Notes: a model not told the origin generated them from the letters alone. Counted from the stretch's first letter, positions 1 to 9,968 are shown. The stretch: 64,000 bases of DNA from Nocardia higoensis (GCF_015477835.1 NZ_JADLQN010000001.1:1736001-1800000), one strand, 5' to 3'. Made by a program: numbers and translations.

Positions 1-452
1 TGTTGCAGGGCGATCGTCACGCCGATGCCCGCCAGCATCGCGTGCACCACCACCGGCGCGACCGCCAACGCGGCACGAGCGACGCGGCTGAGCCCGAACA
101 GGATCTGCAGCACACCCGCCGCGACGACGATGAAACATGTGACCCGCCAACCGAATTGCGCGATCGACTCGGCGACCACGACGGTCAGGCCCGCGGCGGG
201 TCCGCTGACCTGCAGCACCGAGCCGCCGAGGCAGCCCACCACGATGCCGCCCACCACCGCCGCGATGAGTCCCGCCGCGACCGGCGCACCGGAGGCCAGC
301 GCGATGCCCAGCGACAACGGCAGGGCGACCAGGAAGACCACGATGGAAGCCGGAATATCGTAGCGCGCAACGGATTTCCAGTAGTCGGCACGCGCCTTGG
401 GGGCGGTTTCCCGGCCGGGCGGCGGCGGGGAGTGCTCGCTGGCAATAGACAT
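1..452 (-). CDS. SulP-family anion transporter, N-terminal part (runs off the left edge)
   Basis: The reverse strand encodes about 150 residues beginning MSIASEH. A short polar N-terminus is followed by hydrophobic segments typical of SulP permeases (DIPASIVVFLVALPLSLGIA, then a Gly-rich AAVVGGIVVG stretch and QVSGPAAGLTVVVAE). The start is supported by an AAGGGAGA ribosome site about six bases upstream. SulP proteins import sulfate, bicarbonate or related anions across the inner membrane. The opening resembles the mycobacterial SulP-carbonic anhydrase fusion Rv3273, but the C-terminal half is outside the window, so the fusion cannot be checked. A different SulP gene lies at 28246. Confidence 0.85.
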   Translation of the reverse strand, partial: MSIASEHSPPPPGRETAPKARADYWKSVARYDIPASIVVFLVALPLSLGIALASGAPVAAGLIAAVVGGIVVGCLGGSVLQVSGPAAGLTVVVAESIAQFGWRVTCFIVVAAGVLQILFGLSRVARAALAVAPVVVHAMLAGIGVTIALQ

Positions 453-567
453 GGTTGTCTCCCTTCACGACCCGCCTCGGATCGACACGAGGCGCGGTCG
501 GCTGATGAACAGATCTGTGCTGCTGAGGAATTGATCGCGAAGCCGCCGGCCTGGCGGCAAGGACTCA

Positions 568-687
568 CTAGGGCAGAGCCTCGCGGTGCCCCGGGTGCGC
601 CTCGTCCCTCCGACCCGAGATCGGCGACCCGGCAACGGATTCCAGGACATCGGACGACAGTGACGACTCGTAGGGCTCGGGGAACAT
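568..687 (-). CDS. Candidate 39-residue ORF upstream of the SulP gene
   Basis: A small reverse-strand frame starts MFPEPYESSL and ends HREALP. It has a near-perfect ribosome site (AAGGAGAAAT directly before ATG). It sits 115 bases upstream of the SulP start, on the same strand, between that gene and a CRP-like palindrome. It could be a leader peptide or an independent microprotein. It has no Cys run of the kind found in actinobacterial cysteine-attenuation leaders, and no family was recognised. Only the ribosome site and position support it. Confidence 0.3.
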   Translation of the reverse strand: MFPEPYESSLSSDVLESVAGSPISGRRDEAHPGHREALP

Positions 688-905
688 ATTTCTCCTTCGC
701 CATCGGCGGACCTCGCGGACCGGATGGTTCATCGGTGGAACATGTGCGGGCGGGACGATCGGCAGCAGACGAGGCGCGGCACCCCGACGAGGGGCGCTCG
801 AACCTTGCGTCGACCCGGCGACAACCGGGTCGGCATCAATAGTAAAGACACACCAAAGACTTGGGAAAGCCCGTGATGGTCATGATCACTCAATCGCTAC
901 AAGAA

Positions 906-921
906 TGTGATCGGCATCACA
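906..921. promoter_or_regulatory. CRP-type binding site, perfect palindrome
   Basis: The sequence TGTGATCGGCATCACA has six-base arms with a four-base centre and matches the TGTGA-N6-TCACA consensus of Crp proteins, including mycobacterial Rv3676. A possible reverse-strand -10 box (TACTAT, 844 to 839) would place the site near -81, a distance compatible with class I activation. It would act on the transcript leading to the 39-residue ORF and the SulP gene. The -10 assignment is tentative. Confidence 0.6.
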
Positions 922-1020
922 GATGCTCGCGTATCGCCGGGCGGCGCCGAAGAAGGCGATCGTCGGCCGCTCCGCGAAGGCGCGACAGGGCGGCCGCGTC
1001 CCCCCATCGGCTCGGGCGCG

Positions 1021-1061
1021 CGACAGCCCCGGCGAGCGGGTAGCGCTCACCGGGGCTGTCG
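1021..1061 (-). terminator. Strong hairpin terminator downstream of the GerW-family gene
   Basis: The arms CGACAGCCCCGG (1021-1032) and CCGGGGCTGTCG (1050-1061) are perfectly complementary, with an inner GAGCG/CGCTC extension around a GGTAG loop. There is no T tract, which is common for actinobacterial terminators. It lies about 180 bases beyond the stop of the reverse-strand gene at 1239-1574, which it probably terminates. Confidence 0.55.
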
Positions 1062-1125
1062 CGACGGTGCCTCTCGATCGCGGTCTCGGGCAGCGTGCTG
1101 CCTCTCCTCGACCTCGGAGCGTCAT

Positions 1126-1180
1126 CTCATGGCGTTATCTCGTGGCGCTGCCTCGTGGCGATCGTGTCGAACTCGTGGCG
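1126..1180. repeat. Four direct repeats of CTCRTGGCG
   Basis: The nine-base unit CTCRTGGCG occurs at 1126, 1139, 1152 and 1172. The first three copies are spaced exactly 13 bases apart and the last 20. The repeats lie in non-coding sequence between the hairpin at 1021 and the gene ending at 1239. Function is unknown. Confidence 0.5.
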
Positions 1181-1238
1181 TTCTGTCCGGACATGTCGGC
1201 GCGGACCTACTCGGTTCGCCCCGTCGCGTGCGCGGGGA

Positions 1239-1574
1239 TCAGCGCGTGCAGGCCGACACGATGCGCACGGCCGCGACCAGCGCGGCCACCGTGACCACTC
1301 CGGCCACGGTCACCAGCCGGTTGACGTCGACCGCGGGCTGCCAGCGCACCTGCCCGTCGCGAATCACGTAGGCGCCCACGGGTTTCGCGCCCATGCCGAA
1401 GCCGACGCCACCGCCCTCCTGCCCCTCCTGATCGGTGCCGCTGCCACCGCCCCCACCGCCGCTGATCGCGGCGACACCGATGATCGTGGTGCCGTCCCGT
1501 TCGACCGGCTCGGAGTACACCCGCTTCACCGTCATCGCGTCGCGGGCCGCGGTGAGTATCTCGTCGACCTTCAT
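1239..1574 (-). CDS. GerW/YtfJ-family protein (called sporulation protein by homology)
   Basis: The 111-residue protein starts MKVDEILTAARDAM. It has the family pattern of a conserved basic/acidic N-terminus (RVYSEPVERDGTTIIGVAAI), a run of glycines, and a GVGFGMGAKPVGAYVIRDG core, then one C-terminal hydrophobic helix (LVTVAGVVTVAALVAAVRIV). The helix suggests membrane association. GerW proteins are best known from spore formers, but homologues are widespread in non-sporulating actinobacteria, where the role is unknown. Two ATGs are adjacent; the second (1574) has the better spacing from the GGGAGG ribosome site. Transcription diverges from adhE. Confidence 0.8.
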   Translation of the reverse strand: MKVDEILTAARDAMTVKRVYSEPVERDGTTIIGVAAISGGGGGGSGTDQEGQEGGGVGFGMGAKPVGAYVIRDGQVRWQPAVDVNRLVTVAGVVTVAALVAAVRIVSACTR

Positions 1575-1885
1575 CATGCCTCCCTTGGTGCTGCTGTCCC
1601 TCGATCGCTGTGTCCGGATCGATCGGGTTCCGAGGTCGGCACGGGTTTCGCCACCGGATCCGTCGTCGGCAACCAGATCACCGGCCTTCGCCATCGCCCC
1701 GCCGCCTCGCGGGATTGCCCCAGGGTAGGCGCTGTGGTGCCGCACGGCGATGCGTGACGCGTCCCGTCGGCCCGCACCGACCTGGCCGCCGTCGGCTGAC
1801 AGCGGTCCCCGGCAGCCGGGCCGGGCCGGGAGAAAATTCGTTCGAAGTGCACCGAGAGCGCAGTCCGGGGCCGGAACCCGGCGTA

Positions 1886-1928
1886 GTGTCGCGAAGAGAC
1901 CCTCGACGCGGGTTCGCGAGGGCGACAC
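1886..1928 (+). promoter_or_regulatory. Hairpin in the presumed adhE leader
   Basis: Two nested pairings, GTGTCG (1886-1891) with CGACAC (1923-1928) and CCCTCG (1900-1905) with CGAGGG (1917-1922), form a structured element 28 bases before the adhE start. It could be an operator or an mRNA structure. It does not match the Rex consensus. Confidence 0.3.
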
Positions 1929-1955
1929 CGGCATCTCCAATCCGAGGAGATCTCC

Positions 1956-4616
1956 ATGACCGACACCCGGATCGGCACCGAAGCCCAAGCCGTCGACAAC
2001 ACCGGAGACGGCGCCACCAGCGGCGCCGCGCAGTCGGCGCAGCCTCCGCTCGTGCGGCACGACGAGATCGACGCGGTGGTCGACGCCGCCTACGAGGCGG
2101 CGACAGCTTTCCGCCGACTGGATCAGGAACAGGTCGACGAGATCGTCAAGGCGATGGTCCGGGTCGGCATCCGGGCGGCGGCCGAATTGGCGATGGTGGC
2201 CGTCGAGGAGACCGGCTTCGGCGTGTTCGAGGACAAGGTGGTCAAGAACTACGTCGCCACCGAATTCCTCTACGACTACCTCCGGGACAAGAAGTCCGTG
2301 GGGGTGATCGAGGAGGATGTCGAACGCAGCATCGTGCGCGTCGCCGAACCGATCGGCGTGGTGCTGGCTATCACCCCGGTGACCAATCCGACCTCGACCG
2401 TTCTGTACAAGGCCATCGTCGCGGCCAAGACACGCAATGCCATCGTGTTCCGGCCCTCCCCCTTCGCCGTTCGGTCCTGCGAGCGCACGGTGGAGATCCT
2501 GCGCGAGGCGGCCGAGGCGGCGGGGATGCCCCCCGGCGCGCTGCAGGTCGTCCCCGACGCCGCACACGAGGTGACCCACTACCTGTTCAAGCATCCTCGC
2601 GTCGACTTCATCTGGGTGACCGGCGGCCAGAAGATCGTCGCCCTGGCCAACGCGGCGGGCAAACCCGCGCTCGGCGTCGGCCCCGGAAACGCGCCCATCT
2701 ACCTGCACCGCACCGCCGACATCCGAGGCGCCGTGGTCGACATCCTGATCTCGAAGACCTTCGACGCCTCGGTGATCTGTCCGGCCGAGCAGACCTGCAT
2801 CATCGACGACGCCATCTACGACGACGCCGTGGCCGAGTTCGAGCGAATGGGCGCGCACGTCCTCACCGACGAGCAGTCGGCCGCGATCGCGGATTTCGCC
2901 TTCGGCTGCGGTGACAAGGTCAATCTCGAGGCTCTCGGCAGGCAGGCCCCCGAACTGGCCGCCCGCGCCGGGTTCACCGTGGACCCCTCGGTGAAGGTTC
3001 TCCTCGCGCCGCTGCCCGCCGATCTCGATCAGCTCGCCGCGCATCCGCTGGTGCAGGAGAAACTGATGCCTGTCCTCGGGCTCGTGCGGGCCCGCGACCT
3101 CCAGCACGCTGTGGACGCGGCCGTGCTCGTCACCGAACACGGCGGCCTCGGGCACACCTCCGCCATCTACGCCGACGATCCCGCCGCGGTCGAGGCGTTC
3201 AGCATGGCCGTGCGCACCGGGCGCATCCTGGTCAACGCCCCGACCGCGGTCGGGGCGCTCGGTGGGGTCTACAACAACCTCACCCCCACCTTCTCCCTCG
3301 GCTGCGGCACCTGGGGCGGTTCGAGCACCACGGAGAACGTCAACTACGAGCAGTTGCTCAACATCAAGACGGTCTCGTACCGGCGGACGCCCCCGCAGTG
3401 GTTCCGGGTGCCGTCGAACACCTTCTTCAACGCGGGCGCCCTCGAGAATCTCCGGGATATCGACTGCCGCAGCGTCGTGGTGGTCACCGACGCGCTCAGC
3501 GAACAGCGCGGCGTGGTCGACGAACTGCGGGGCAACGTCCGTGCCCAGCACTTCAAGGTGTTCAGCGATGTCGAGCCCGAACCCGACGAGGCCACGATCC
3601 GGCGGGGCGTCGCGCTGCTCGAAACGTCGCCGCCGGATCTGCTCATCGCGATCGGCGGTGGATCGGTGATCGACGCGGCGAAGGCGATCCGGCTGTTCTA
3701 CGAACATCCGGAGAAAGACGTCGCCGAACTCACCCTGCCCTTCCTCGACCCGCGCAAGCGGATGGCGGACTACCCGCAGGATCCGCACACGATCCGGCTG
3801 GTGGCCGTGCCGACCACCTCCGGCACCGGTTCCGAGGTGTCGCCCGCGGCGGTCCTGACCGTCGCGGGCCGCAAGGAGACCCTGGTCGACTACTCCCTCG
3901 TGCCCGACATCGCCATCGTGGACCCGCTGCTGGCAGTCTCCATGCCGCGCACGTTGACCGTCGACACCGGAGTGGACGCGCTGACCCACGCGCTCGAGGC
4001 CGCCGCCTCCATCTTCGCCTCGCCCTACACCGATGCCTTCTGCGTGCAGGCCGCTCGACTGATCTTCGATGCACTGCCCCGCGCCTACGATCACCCCGAC
4101 GATCTGTCCGCCCGCACCGACATGGCCAACGCGGCAACGCTGGCCGGTCTGGCCTTCTCGAATGCCTTCGTGGGCACCAATCACGCTCTCGCCCACGCCG
4201 TCGGCGCGCGGTTCGGCATCGCCCACGGCCGGGTGAACGGTGTGTTCCTGCCGCATACCCTGCGCTACAACGCCTCCTTGCCGACCAAATTCATGCCCGC
4301 ACCCGGCTATTCGGCATATGTCGCTCCGGAGAAGTACGCCCAGCTGGGCCGGGTCGTCTTCGGTGGGCACGAACCCGACGAGAGCCGTCGTCGCCTCTTC
4401 CAGGGCGTGGACGACCTGCTCCGGCGACTCGACGTGCCACGCACCCTCGCCGAGATCGGCATCCCCGAGGACGAATACCTCTCCGCGCTACCGGAATTGG
4501 CGATGACCGCCTTCCAGGATCTGAGCAACCGCACGAATCCCCGCATGCCGCTGATCAGCGAGATCACCGGCTTGCTGCGGCTCGGCTACTACGGTGCCGA
4601 TGCCGAGGCGCACTGA
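1956..4616 (+). CDS. adhE: Bifunctional acetaldehyde-CoA/alcohol dehydrogenase AdhE
   Basis: The 886-residue protein fuses an acylating aldehyde dehydrogenase (about residues 40-450) to an iron-type alcohol dehydrogenase (about 480-880), the usual AdhE layout and length. The nucleophile Cys275 lies in ASVICPAEQT. The alcohol dehydrogenase half shows GGGSVIDAAKAIRL (NAD binding), TTSGTGSEVS, and the metal-ligand stretches DALTHALEA and NHALAHAVGARFGIAHGRVN. It reduces acetyl-CoA to ethanol using two NADH, a fermentative redox valve unusual in an aerobic actinobacterium. GAGGAG precedes the ATG. It converges on the operon encoding acetyl-CoA synthetase and a 2-oxoacid dehydrogenase, which supply or consume the same acetyl-CoA pool. 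Confidence 0.93.
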   Translation: MTDTRIGTEAQAVDNTGDGATSGAAQSAQPPLVRHDEIDAVVDAAYEAATAFRRLDQEQVDEIVKAMVRVGIRAAAELAMVAVEETGFGVFEDKVVKNYVATEFLYDYLRDKKSVGVIEEDVERSIVRVAEPIGVVLAITPVTNPTSTVLYKAIVAAKTRNAIVFRPSPFAVRSCERTVEILREAAEAAGMPPGALQVVPDAAHEVTHYLFKHPRVDFIWVTGGQKIVALANAAGKPALGVGPGNAPIYLHRTADIRGAVVDILISKTFDASVICPAEQTCIIDDAIYDDAVAEFERMGAHVLTDEQSAAIADFAFGCGDKVNLEALGRQAPELAARAGFTVDPSVKVLLAPLPADLDQLAAHPLVQEKLMPVLGLVRARDLQHAVDAAVLVTEHGGLGHTSAIYADDPAAVEAFSMAVRTGRILVNAPTAVGALGGVYNNLTPTFSLGCGTWGGSSTTENVNYEQLLNIKTVSYRRTPPQWFRVPSNTFFNAGALENLRDIDCRSVVVVTDALSEQRGVVDELRGNVRAQHFKVFSDVEPEPDEATIRRGVALLETSPPDLLIAIGGGSVIDAAKAIRLFYEHPEKDVAELTLPFLDPRKRMADYPQDPHTIRLVAVPTTSGTGSEVSPAAVLTVAGRKETLVDYSLVPDIAIVDPLLAVSMPRTLTVDTGVDALTHALEAAASIFASPYTDAFCVQAARLIFDALPRAYDHPDDLSARTDMANAATLAGLAFSNAFVGTNHALAHAVGARFGIAHGRVNGVFLPHTLRYNASLPTKFMPAPGYSAYVAPEKYAQLGRVVFGGHEPDESRRRLFQGVDDLLRRLDVPRTLAEIGIPEDEYLSALPELAMTAFQDLSNRTNPRMPLISEITGLLRLGYYGADAEAH

Positions 4617-4682
4617 CGGCCGGACAATCGGCCCGGACGACGATCGGCACCCGGCGAGGCGAGCGCGAGCCAACCGGACAGA

Positions 4683-4943
4683 TCAGATCTGGAGACTCGT
4701 GACCAGTTCCGACCAGGACCGGATGGTCGCGACGGACGGATAGTCGTCCTCGTCGATCCGCGCGCCGACAGCGTCGCTGATCCGTTCGACGAAGGTCAGA
4801 TAGTCGATCGAGTCCAACTCCAGTACCTCACGCAGCGGATCGTCCGGGGCGAGTTCGCGGAGGCGCGACTCCTCGGCGAATCCACGCAGCGCGGCGCGGA
4901 CGATCGCCTCCGCCTGGGGGCCGGACACGGCGGGTCCGTTCAT
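4683..4943 (-). CDS. Acyl carrier protein
   Basis: This 86-residue protein has the phosphopantetheine attachment motif LELDSIDYL, with Ser45 as the modification site, between an Ala/Arg-rich first helix and the ISDAVGARIDEDDYP region. It is the last gene of the leftward operon, six bases after the E2 stop. No ketosynthase or fatty-acid gene is nearby, so its acyl partner is unclear. It might carry acyl groups activated by the acetyl-CoA synthetase-like gene or receive them from the dehydrogenase complex. Family assignment is firm, pathway is not. Confidence 0.85.
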   Translation of the reverse strand: MNGPAVSGPQAEAIVRAALRGFAEESRLRELAPDDPLREVLELDSIDYLTFVERISDAVGARIDEDDYPSVATIRSWSELVTSLQI

Positions 4944-4949
4944 GGCTCG

Positions 4950-6326
4950 TCACTCCTCGAGATGCTGCGGGATCTCACCGGCCAGGATTTCGCTCATCCG
5001 GTTCAGATAGCGGGCGCCGATCGCGCCGTCGGTGGCGCGGTGATCGGCGGCCAGTGTGGCGGTGACCTGGGTACGCGCCGTCACCACCGAATCCACCACA
5101 CAGGGGCGTTCGCCGACCGCGCCGAAGCCGACGATCGCGACCTGCGGCACAGGAATCACCCCGAACACCGAATCCACGCCCAGGTCACCGAGATTGGTGA
5201 CCGTCAAGGTGGCGGGCATGATATCGCGCGACCGCAGTCGCTGCGTACGGGTTCGCGTGACCAGCTCACGCAGCGCCCCCATCATGGCCTGGACGGTGAG
5301 CGTGTCGGCGTCGGGCACGGTGGGCACCATGATGCCACCACCGCGCAGTGACACGACGATGCCGAGATGAACGGCGGCGGCGGGCTGGAAGGTGTCGTCG
5401 ATCCAGTACCCGTTGAGCGCGGGCACCGACCGGGCCGCGCGCGCCGCGGCGCACAGCAACAGCGCCGAGGCCACGATCCGTTCCGTGACCGGAAGGGTGC
5501 GGTTGTACTCCCGCATCCGGGCGACCGCGACGTCCACATCGATGGTGCTGGACAGGTAATAGTGCGGGATCGTCCGTTTGGAGCGGGTCATCGCCGCGGC
5601 GATGACCCGGCGGGCCGCGTCCTGGTCTCGGGCCGGAGCACCTCGCTCGCCGGGGCCTGCGAGACCTGCCGGGCGCACCGGCGCCGGTGCGGGCCGCACG
5701 GTCTGCGCCGTGCGCGCGGCGGAGACGTCACGCGCACGGATCGCCCCGCCGTGGCCGCTGCCGCGGATCCGGCCCAGATCGAGGCCGGTCTCGGCCGCCA
5801 GACGACGTGCGTATCCGGAGGCCCGGATCGCCTCGCCGCCGCCCGCGGGGGAAGCCGGAGGCACGGGTGCGGCGGTCGGCACCGGGATATCACTGCGCAC
5901 GACGCGTCCCCCCGGTCCGGAGCCGTGCACCGCCGCCAGGTCCACGCCGGCTTCCTCGGCCAATCGCCGGACCAATGGTGTGGCGCGCACCGGAGTCTCG
6001 TCGGCGGGCCGCTCCTGCGCACCGGCGTCGATCGGGGCAGCCGCCGGCTCCTGCGCCGCGACTGCCGCGGTGCCCGCGGGTGCCGGGGCGCCGGCCTCGA
6101 TCGTGGCCAGCGGCGTGCCCACCGCGACCGTGGCCCCCTCGGGCACGAGCAGTTCGCCGATGGTTCCCTCGTCGAAGCACTCGACATCGATCGCCGCCTT
6201 CGTGGTGTCGACCTCGGCGACGATATCGCCGGGCCGCACCCGATCGCCGGGCTGCACCAGCCATCGCAACAGGGTGCCCTCGGTCATGTCCGCCCCCAGG
6301 GAGGGCATGCGGAACTGTGCGCTCAC
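4950..6326 (-). CDS. pdhC: 2-oxoacid dehydrogenase E2 (dihydrolipoamide acyltransferase) with two subunit-binding domains
   Basis: The GTG start overlaps the E1beta stop (GTGA), giving 458 residues. In order it has one lipoyl domain with the lipoyl lysine at Lys43 ([10 protein letters not shown]), an Ala/Pro linker, two similar peripheral subunit-binding motifs ([20 protein letters not shown] and [20 protein letters not shown]), and a catalytic acyltransferase domain ending in DHRATDG with the active-site His and Asp. The enzyme transfers the acyl group from lipoamide to CoA. Two tandem binding domains are not the usual single copy. Operon context favours pyruvate as substrate, though branched-chain or acetoin substrates are possible. 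Confidence 0.9.
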   Translation of the reverse strand: MSAQFRMPSLGADMTEGTLLRWLVQPGDRVRPGDIVAEVDTTKAAIDVECFDEGTIGELLVPEGATVAVGTPLATIEAGAPAPAGTAAVAAQEPAAAPIDAGAQERPADETPVRATPLVRRLAEEAGVDLAAVHGSGPGGRVVRSDIPVPTAAPVPPASPAGGGEAIRASGYARRLAAETGLDLGRIRGSGHGGAIRARDVSAARTAQTVRPAPAPVRPAGLAGPGERGAPARDQDAARRVIAAAMTRSKRTIPHYYLSSTIDVDVAVARMREYNRTLPVTERIVASALLLCAAARAARSVPALNGYWIDDTFQPAAAVHLGIVVSLRGGGIMVPTVPDADTLTVQAMMGALRELVTRTRTQRLRSRDIMPATLTVTNLGDLGVDSVFGVIPVPQVAIVGFGAVGERPCVVDSVVTARTQVTATLAADHRATDGAIGARYLNRMSEILAGEIPQHLEE

Positions 6327-7288
6327 GCCACCACCTCCTTGACAGCGGCCACGACCGCGGGCACCGAGGGCAACGCCGCCTCTTCGAGTTGCTTGGCATA
6401 GGGAATCGGCACATCGACGGTGCAGATCCGACGCACCGGAGCGTCCAGATCGAAGTAGGCGTGTTCGGCCACACACGCCGCTACCTCGGCCGCGATGCCC
6501 ACCCGCGGCCAGCCCTCGTCGACCACCACCAGGCGATGCGTGCGCGCCACCGAATCGAGCACCGCCGCGGTATCCAGTGGCCGCAGCGTCCGCAGGTCCA
6601 GCACCTCGGCATCGATCTGCTCGCCGGACAGCCGCTGCGCGGCCGCGAGCGCGGTCGCCACGGTGTTGCCGTACGCCACGATCGTGACATCGGTGCCGGG
6701 TTTGCGGATGGCCGCGGCATCGATGCCGAGTACGGCGGGCTCGGATGCGTCGGATTCACTGTTGTAGAGCGCGATCGGTTCGAAGATGACGACCGGGTCC
6801 GGATCCTGCAGCGCGGGCCACAGCATCGTGCGCGCGTCCTCGACCGTCGCCGCCGAGAGCACCCGTAGACCCGGGATGTGGGCGTAGAAGGCTTCCAAGC
6901 TGTGCGAATGCTGTGCGGCGAGTTGTCGGCCCGCGCCGGTCGCCATCCGGATCACCAGCGGCACACCGAGTTGCCCGCCGGACATGTGCCGCAGGGTGGC
7001 GGCGTTGTTGAGGATCTGGTCGAGGGCGAGCAGGCTGAAATTGGCCGTCATCACCTCCACGATGGGACGCATGCCGCCCAGCGCGGCGCCGATGCCCGCG
7101 CCGACGAAGCCGGCCTCGCTCAACGGTGTGTCACGGATGCGCTCCGGGCCGAACTCCTCGAGCAACCCGCGGCTCACGCCGAAACAGCCGCCGTAGGCGC
7201 CTACGTCCTCACCCATGAGGAACACCCGGTCGTCACGGATCAGCGCCTCGCGCAGCGCTTCTCGCACCGCCTCCCGGTAGGTGGTCAC
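6323..7288 (-). CDS. pdhB: 2-oxoacid dehydrogenase E1 component, beta subunit
   Basis: A GTG start ([16 protein letters not shown]) overlaps the E1alpha stop by GTGA and gives 321 residues, normal for E1beta. Recognisable family motifs are [30 protein letters not shown], and the C-terminal [17 protein letters not shown]. With E1alpha it forms the thiamine-diphosphate decarboxylase that acylates the E2 lipoyl group. Gene order E1alpha-E1beta-E2 with four-base overlaps implies coupled translation of a stoichiometric complex. No E3 is encoded here, so a shared dihydrolipoamide dehydrogenase is assumed. Confidence 0.9.
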   Translation of the reverse strand: MTTYREAVREALREALIRDDRVFLMGEDVGAYGGCFGVSRGLLEEFGPERIRDTPLSEAGFVGAGIGAALGGMRPIVEVMTANFSLLALDQILNNAATLRHMSGGQLGVPLVIRMATGAGRQLAAQHSHSLEAFYAHIPGLRVLSAATVEDARTMLWPALQDPDPVVIFEPIALYNSESDASEPAVLGIDAAAIRKPGTDVTIVAYGNTVATALAAAQRLSGEQIDAEVLDLRTLRPLDTAAVLDSVARTHRLVVVDEGWPRVGIAAEVAACVAEHAYFDLDAPVRRICTVDVPIPYAKQLEEAALPSVPAVVAAVKEVVA

Positions 7289-8277
7289 GTTTCCTCCGCG
7301 TATACGTGCCGGGTGAGATCGGCGACCGGCTCGGCCGGGGCCTCCAGCGCGGCGGTGATCGCCGCCTCGATCTCGTCGTGCGCGGCCTGTTCGATGTTCT
7401 CGGCATCGGCCTCGGTGAGCGCGCCCGCGGCGCGCAGTTCGTCGGTCAGCCGAGGAATCGGGTCGCGTGCCTTCCACTGCGCGATCTCGGCCGGGTCACG
7501 GTAGCGGTCGGCATCGTAGAGCGAGTGCGCGCGGAACCGATAGGTGCGCAGTTCCAGGAAGCAGGGTCCGCCACCGGCGCGGATCGAGGTCACCGCCCGC
7601 CTACTCGCCAGGGCGACGGCCTCGGCGTCCATCCCGTCGACCGGCCACGCCGCCATTCCGTATCCGGCGGCGCGCAGAGCCAGATCGGTCGCGGCGTGCT
7701 CGCGCCGCAGCGCGGTGCCCATCGCGTATTGGTTGTTCTCACAGGCGAAGAGCACCGGCAGACGCCACAGGGCGGCCAGATTGGCGCATTCGTGGAAGAT
7801 GCCCTCCGCCATCGCGCCGTCGCCGAACAGGCACACGGTGACCCGCTGCCGCGCGCTCAGCACGTCGGCGAGCGCGAGCCCGACCGCCATCGGCAGCCCG
7901 CCACCCACGATGGCGTTGCCGCCGTAGAACCGGCGCGAGCTGTCGAACAGGTGCATCGATCCGCCCCGGCCGTGACTGCATCCCGCACTGCGTCCGAACA
8001 TCTCGGCCATCAGCGCTGTCATCGACATCCCCCTGGCCAGCGCGTGACCGTGCTCGCGATAGGTGGAGACCACCGCGTCCTCGCTGCCGAGCGCGCCGAG
8101 CAAACCCGCGGCCACGGCCTCTTCGCCGATGTAGAGATGCAGGAAGCCGCGGATCTTCTCCTCGCTGTAGAGCCGGACGCATCGCTGTTCGAAACGGCGG
8201 ATACGCACCATCTGACGCAGCAGTTCCACCCGCTCGGCGGTGTCGAGCGGCGCGGGACGGGTGGTTTCGGCGCTCAT
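7285..8277 (-). CDS. pdhA: 2-oxoacid dehydrogenase E1 component, alpha subunit
   Basis: The 330-residue protein shows [28 protein letters not shown], a GGSMHLFD segment, and the thiamine-diphosphate motif beginning GDGAMAEG (residue 152) and ending NN (181-182). These are the hallmarks of the alpha subunit of pyruvate-type E1 enzymes. Its ATG overlaps the stop of the upstream acetyl-CoA synthetase gene (ATGA). Substrate is inferred to be pyruvate from the acsA and adhE neighbours. Acetoin and branched-chain enzymes share the same architecture. Confidence 0.9.
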   Translation of the reverse strand: MSAETTRPAPLDTAERVELLRQMVRIRRFEQRCVRLYSEEKIRGFLHLYIGEEAVAAGLLGALGSEDAVVSTYREHGHALARGMSMTALMAEMFGRSAGCSHGRGGSMHLFDSSRRFYGGNAIVGGGLPMAVGLALADVLSARQRVTVCLFGDGAMAEGIFHECANLAALWRLPVLFACENNQYAMGTALRREHAATDLALRAAGYGMAAWPVDGMDAEAVALASRRAVTSIRAGGGPCFLELRTYRFRAHSLYDADRYRDPAEIAQWKARDPIPRLTDELRAAGALTEADAENIEQAAHDEIEAAITAALEAPAEPVADLTRHVYAEET

Positions 8278-9968
8278 GACGACGGATCCAGCATCGAGAC
8301 ATCGCCCGCGGTCTGCCCCAGTTCACGGGTGCGCAGCACTCTGCGCATCACCTTGCCGCTGCGGGTGTGCGGCAACGCATCGACGAAGTCGATCTCTCTG
8401 GCCGCCACCGACCCCAGCGCCCGCCGGTTGAACGCCACCAGTTCGGCGCGCAGTTCCTCCGAGGGCACCCGGCCGGCGCGCAACACCACGAACCCCTTGA
8501 CCAGCTGCCCGGCGACCGGGTCGGGAACACCGATCACCGCCGCCTCGGCCACCGCGGGATGGGCCATCAGCGCGCTTTCGACCTCGAAGGGGCCGACCAG
8601 ATGCCCGGCGGTCTTGATGACGTCGTCGGCGCGGCCGACGAACCAGTAGTAGCCGTCGGCGTCACGGCGCGCCAGATCGCCGGACAGATACCATCCGCCC
8701 GCGAACGCCTTCTCATAGCGCGCGGGGTCGCGCCAGTAGCCGCGGAACATCGACGGCCAGCCCGGCCGCAACGCCAGTTCCCCCACCTCGTCGGTCCCGG
8801 CGGGCTCGACCGTCCCGTCGGTCACCCGCGCCCGGCCGTCGGGACCGCGCACGAGCACCGTGGCCTCCACCTCGGGCAGCGGCCTGCCCATCGACCCCGC
8901 ACGCACCGGTTCGGCGGGCGACGCGGCGATCATGATGGATCCTGTCTCGGTCTGCCACCAGGTGTCGTGCACCGGCCGCCCCAGCACCTGCTCGCCCCAG
9001 TGCACCACCGCGGCGTCGAGCGGCTCGCCGACGCTGGCCACCAGCCGCAGGTGCGACAGGTCGCAGCCCGCGGGCAGCTCGTCGCCGCGCCTGCGCAGCA
9101 TCCGCAGGGCGGTCGGCGCGGTGTACCAGACCGCCACCCGCTCGGCCGAGAGGATCTCGTACCAGCGTTTGGCGTCGAACTCGGCTTCATCGCTGATCAG
9201 CGTCGCGCCGAGCGCCAGCGGCGCGATGACTCCGTAGGACATGCCGGTCACCCATCCGGGATCGGCGGTGCACCAGTAGATGTCGCCGCCGCGCAGATCC
9301 AGCGCCTGCGCCGCCGTCCTCCGGTGCGCGAGCACCGCGCCGTGTACGTGGATCGCGCCCTTGGGCCGCCCGGTCGTACCGCTGGTGAAATGCAGCAGGG
9401 CGACATCGTCGCTGTCGGTCCGTACTGCTTCGAACTGTGGGTCCGCGCCGGCCATCGCGGCGGGCAGATCCACCACATCGGCCTCGGACACGGTCGGGTC
9501 GGTGTCGGTGAGCAACACATGGCGCAGCACGCCGAGCGCGGCACGAACGGGTTCGACGCGGCGCCGGTACAGCGCGGAGGTCGTCACCAGGACCTCCGCT
9601 TCGGCGAGGGTGATCCGCTCCCGGACCGGCTCGGGACCGAACGCCGGGAACAGCGGGACGACAACGCAGCCCGCCTTCCACGCACCGATGATGACGGTGT
9701 AGAGATCAGAACTGCGGCCGAGCAGCACGCACACCCTCGTCCCGGGCCGGACCCCGAGGCCGGTGAGCGCGTCGGCGAAGCGTCCCGCGGACGCGGCGAG
9801 TTCGGCGTAGGTGAGCGATACCGGTTCTCCCCGCAGACGCAGCCATCGCACAGCCACCTGATCCGCCCGCGGCGTCCCCAGATGCCGGTCCACCACCTCG
9901 TGAGCGATGTTCAGCGGCCCGGTGGCCGGGCGTGGCTGTCCATCCTGAAAACGATCGGCGGCGTCCAT
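8274..9968 (-). CDS. acsA: Acetyl-CoA synthetase-like AMP-forming ligase
   Basis: The 564-residue protein has the P-loop [14 protein letters not shown], the DTWWQTETG motif typical of acetate ligases, [20 protein letters not shown], and a C-terminal TRSGKVMRR lysine motif that is often acetylated in this family. It activates acetate, or possibly propionate, to the acyl-CoA through an acyl-adenylate. The start at 9968 follows a strong AGGAGG site; a longer frame upstream lacks one. It lies 90 bases downstream of the hibernation-factor gene and overlaps E1alpha, so it is likely co-transcribed with both. Confidence 0.88.
   Translation of the reverse strand: MDAADRFQDGQPRPATGPLNIAHEVVDRHLGTPRADQVAVRWLRLRGEPVSLTYAELAASAGRFADALTGLGVRPGTRVCVLLGRSSDLYTVIIGAWKAGCVVVPLFPAFGPEPVRERITLAEAEVLVTTSALYRRRVEPVRAALGVLRHVLLTDTDPTVSEADVVDLPAAMAGADPQFEAVRTDSDDVALLHFTSGTTGRPKGAIHVHGAVLAHRRTAAQALDLRGGDIYWCTADPGWVTGMSYGVIAPLALGATLISDEAEFDAKRWYEILSAERVAVWYTAPTALRMLRRRGDELPAGCDLSHLRLVASVGEPLDAAVVHWGEQVLGRPVHDTWWQTETGSIMIAASPAEPVRAGSMGRPLPEVEATVLVRGPDGRARVTDGTVEPAGTDEVGELALRPGWPSMFRGYWRDPARYEKAFAGGWYLSGDLARRDADGYYWFVGRADDVIKTAGHLVGPFEVESALMAHPAVAEAAVIGVPDPVAGQLVKGFVVLRAGRVPSEELRAELVAFNRRALGSVAAREIDFVDALPHTRSGKVMRRVLRTRELGQTAGDVSMLDPSS

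Noticed and set aside
1578..4370. Long reverse-strand frame of about 930 residues opposite adhE, joined to the GerW-family gene
   Set aside because: It mirrors the adhE coding sequence, has biased composition and no family pattern; only the GerW part (1239-1574) is real.
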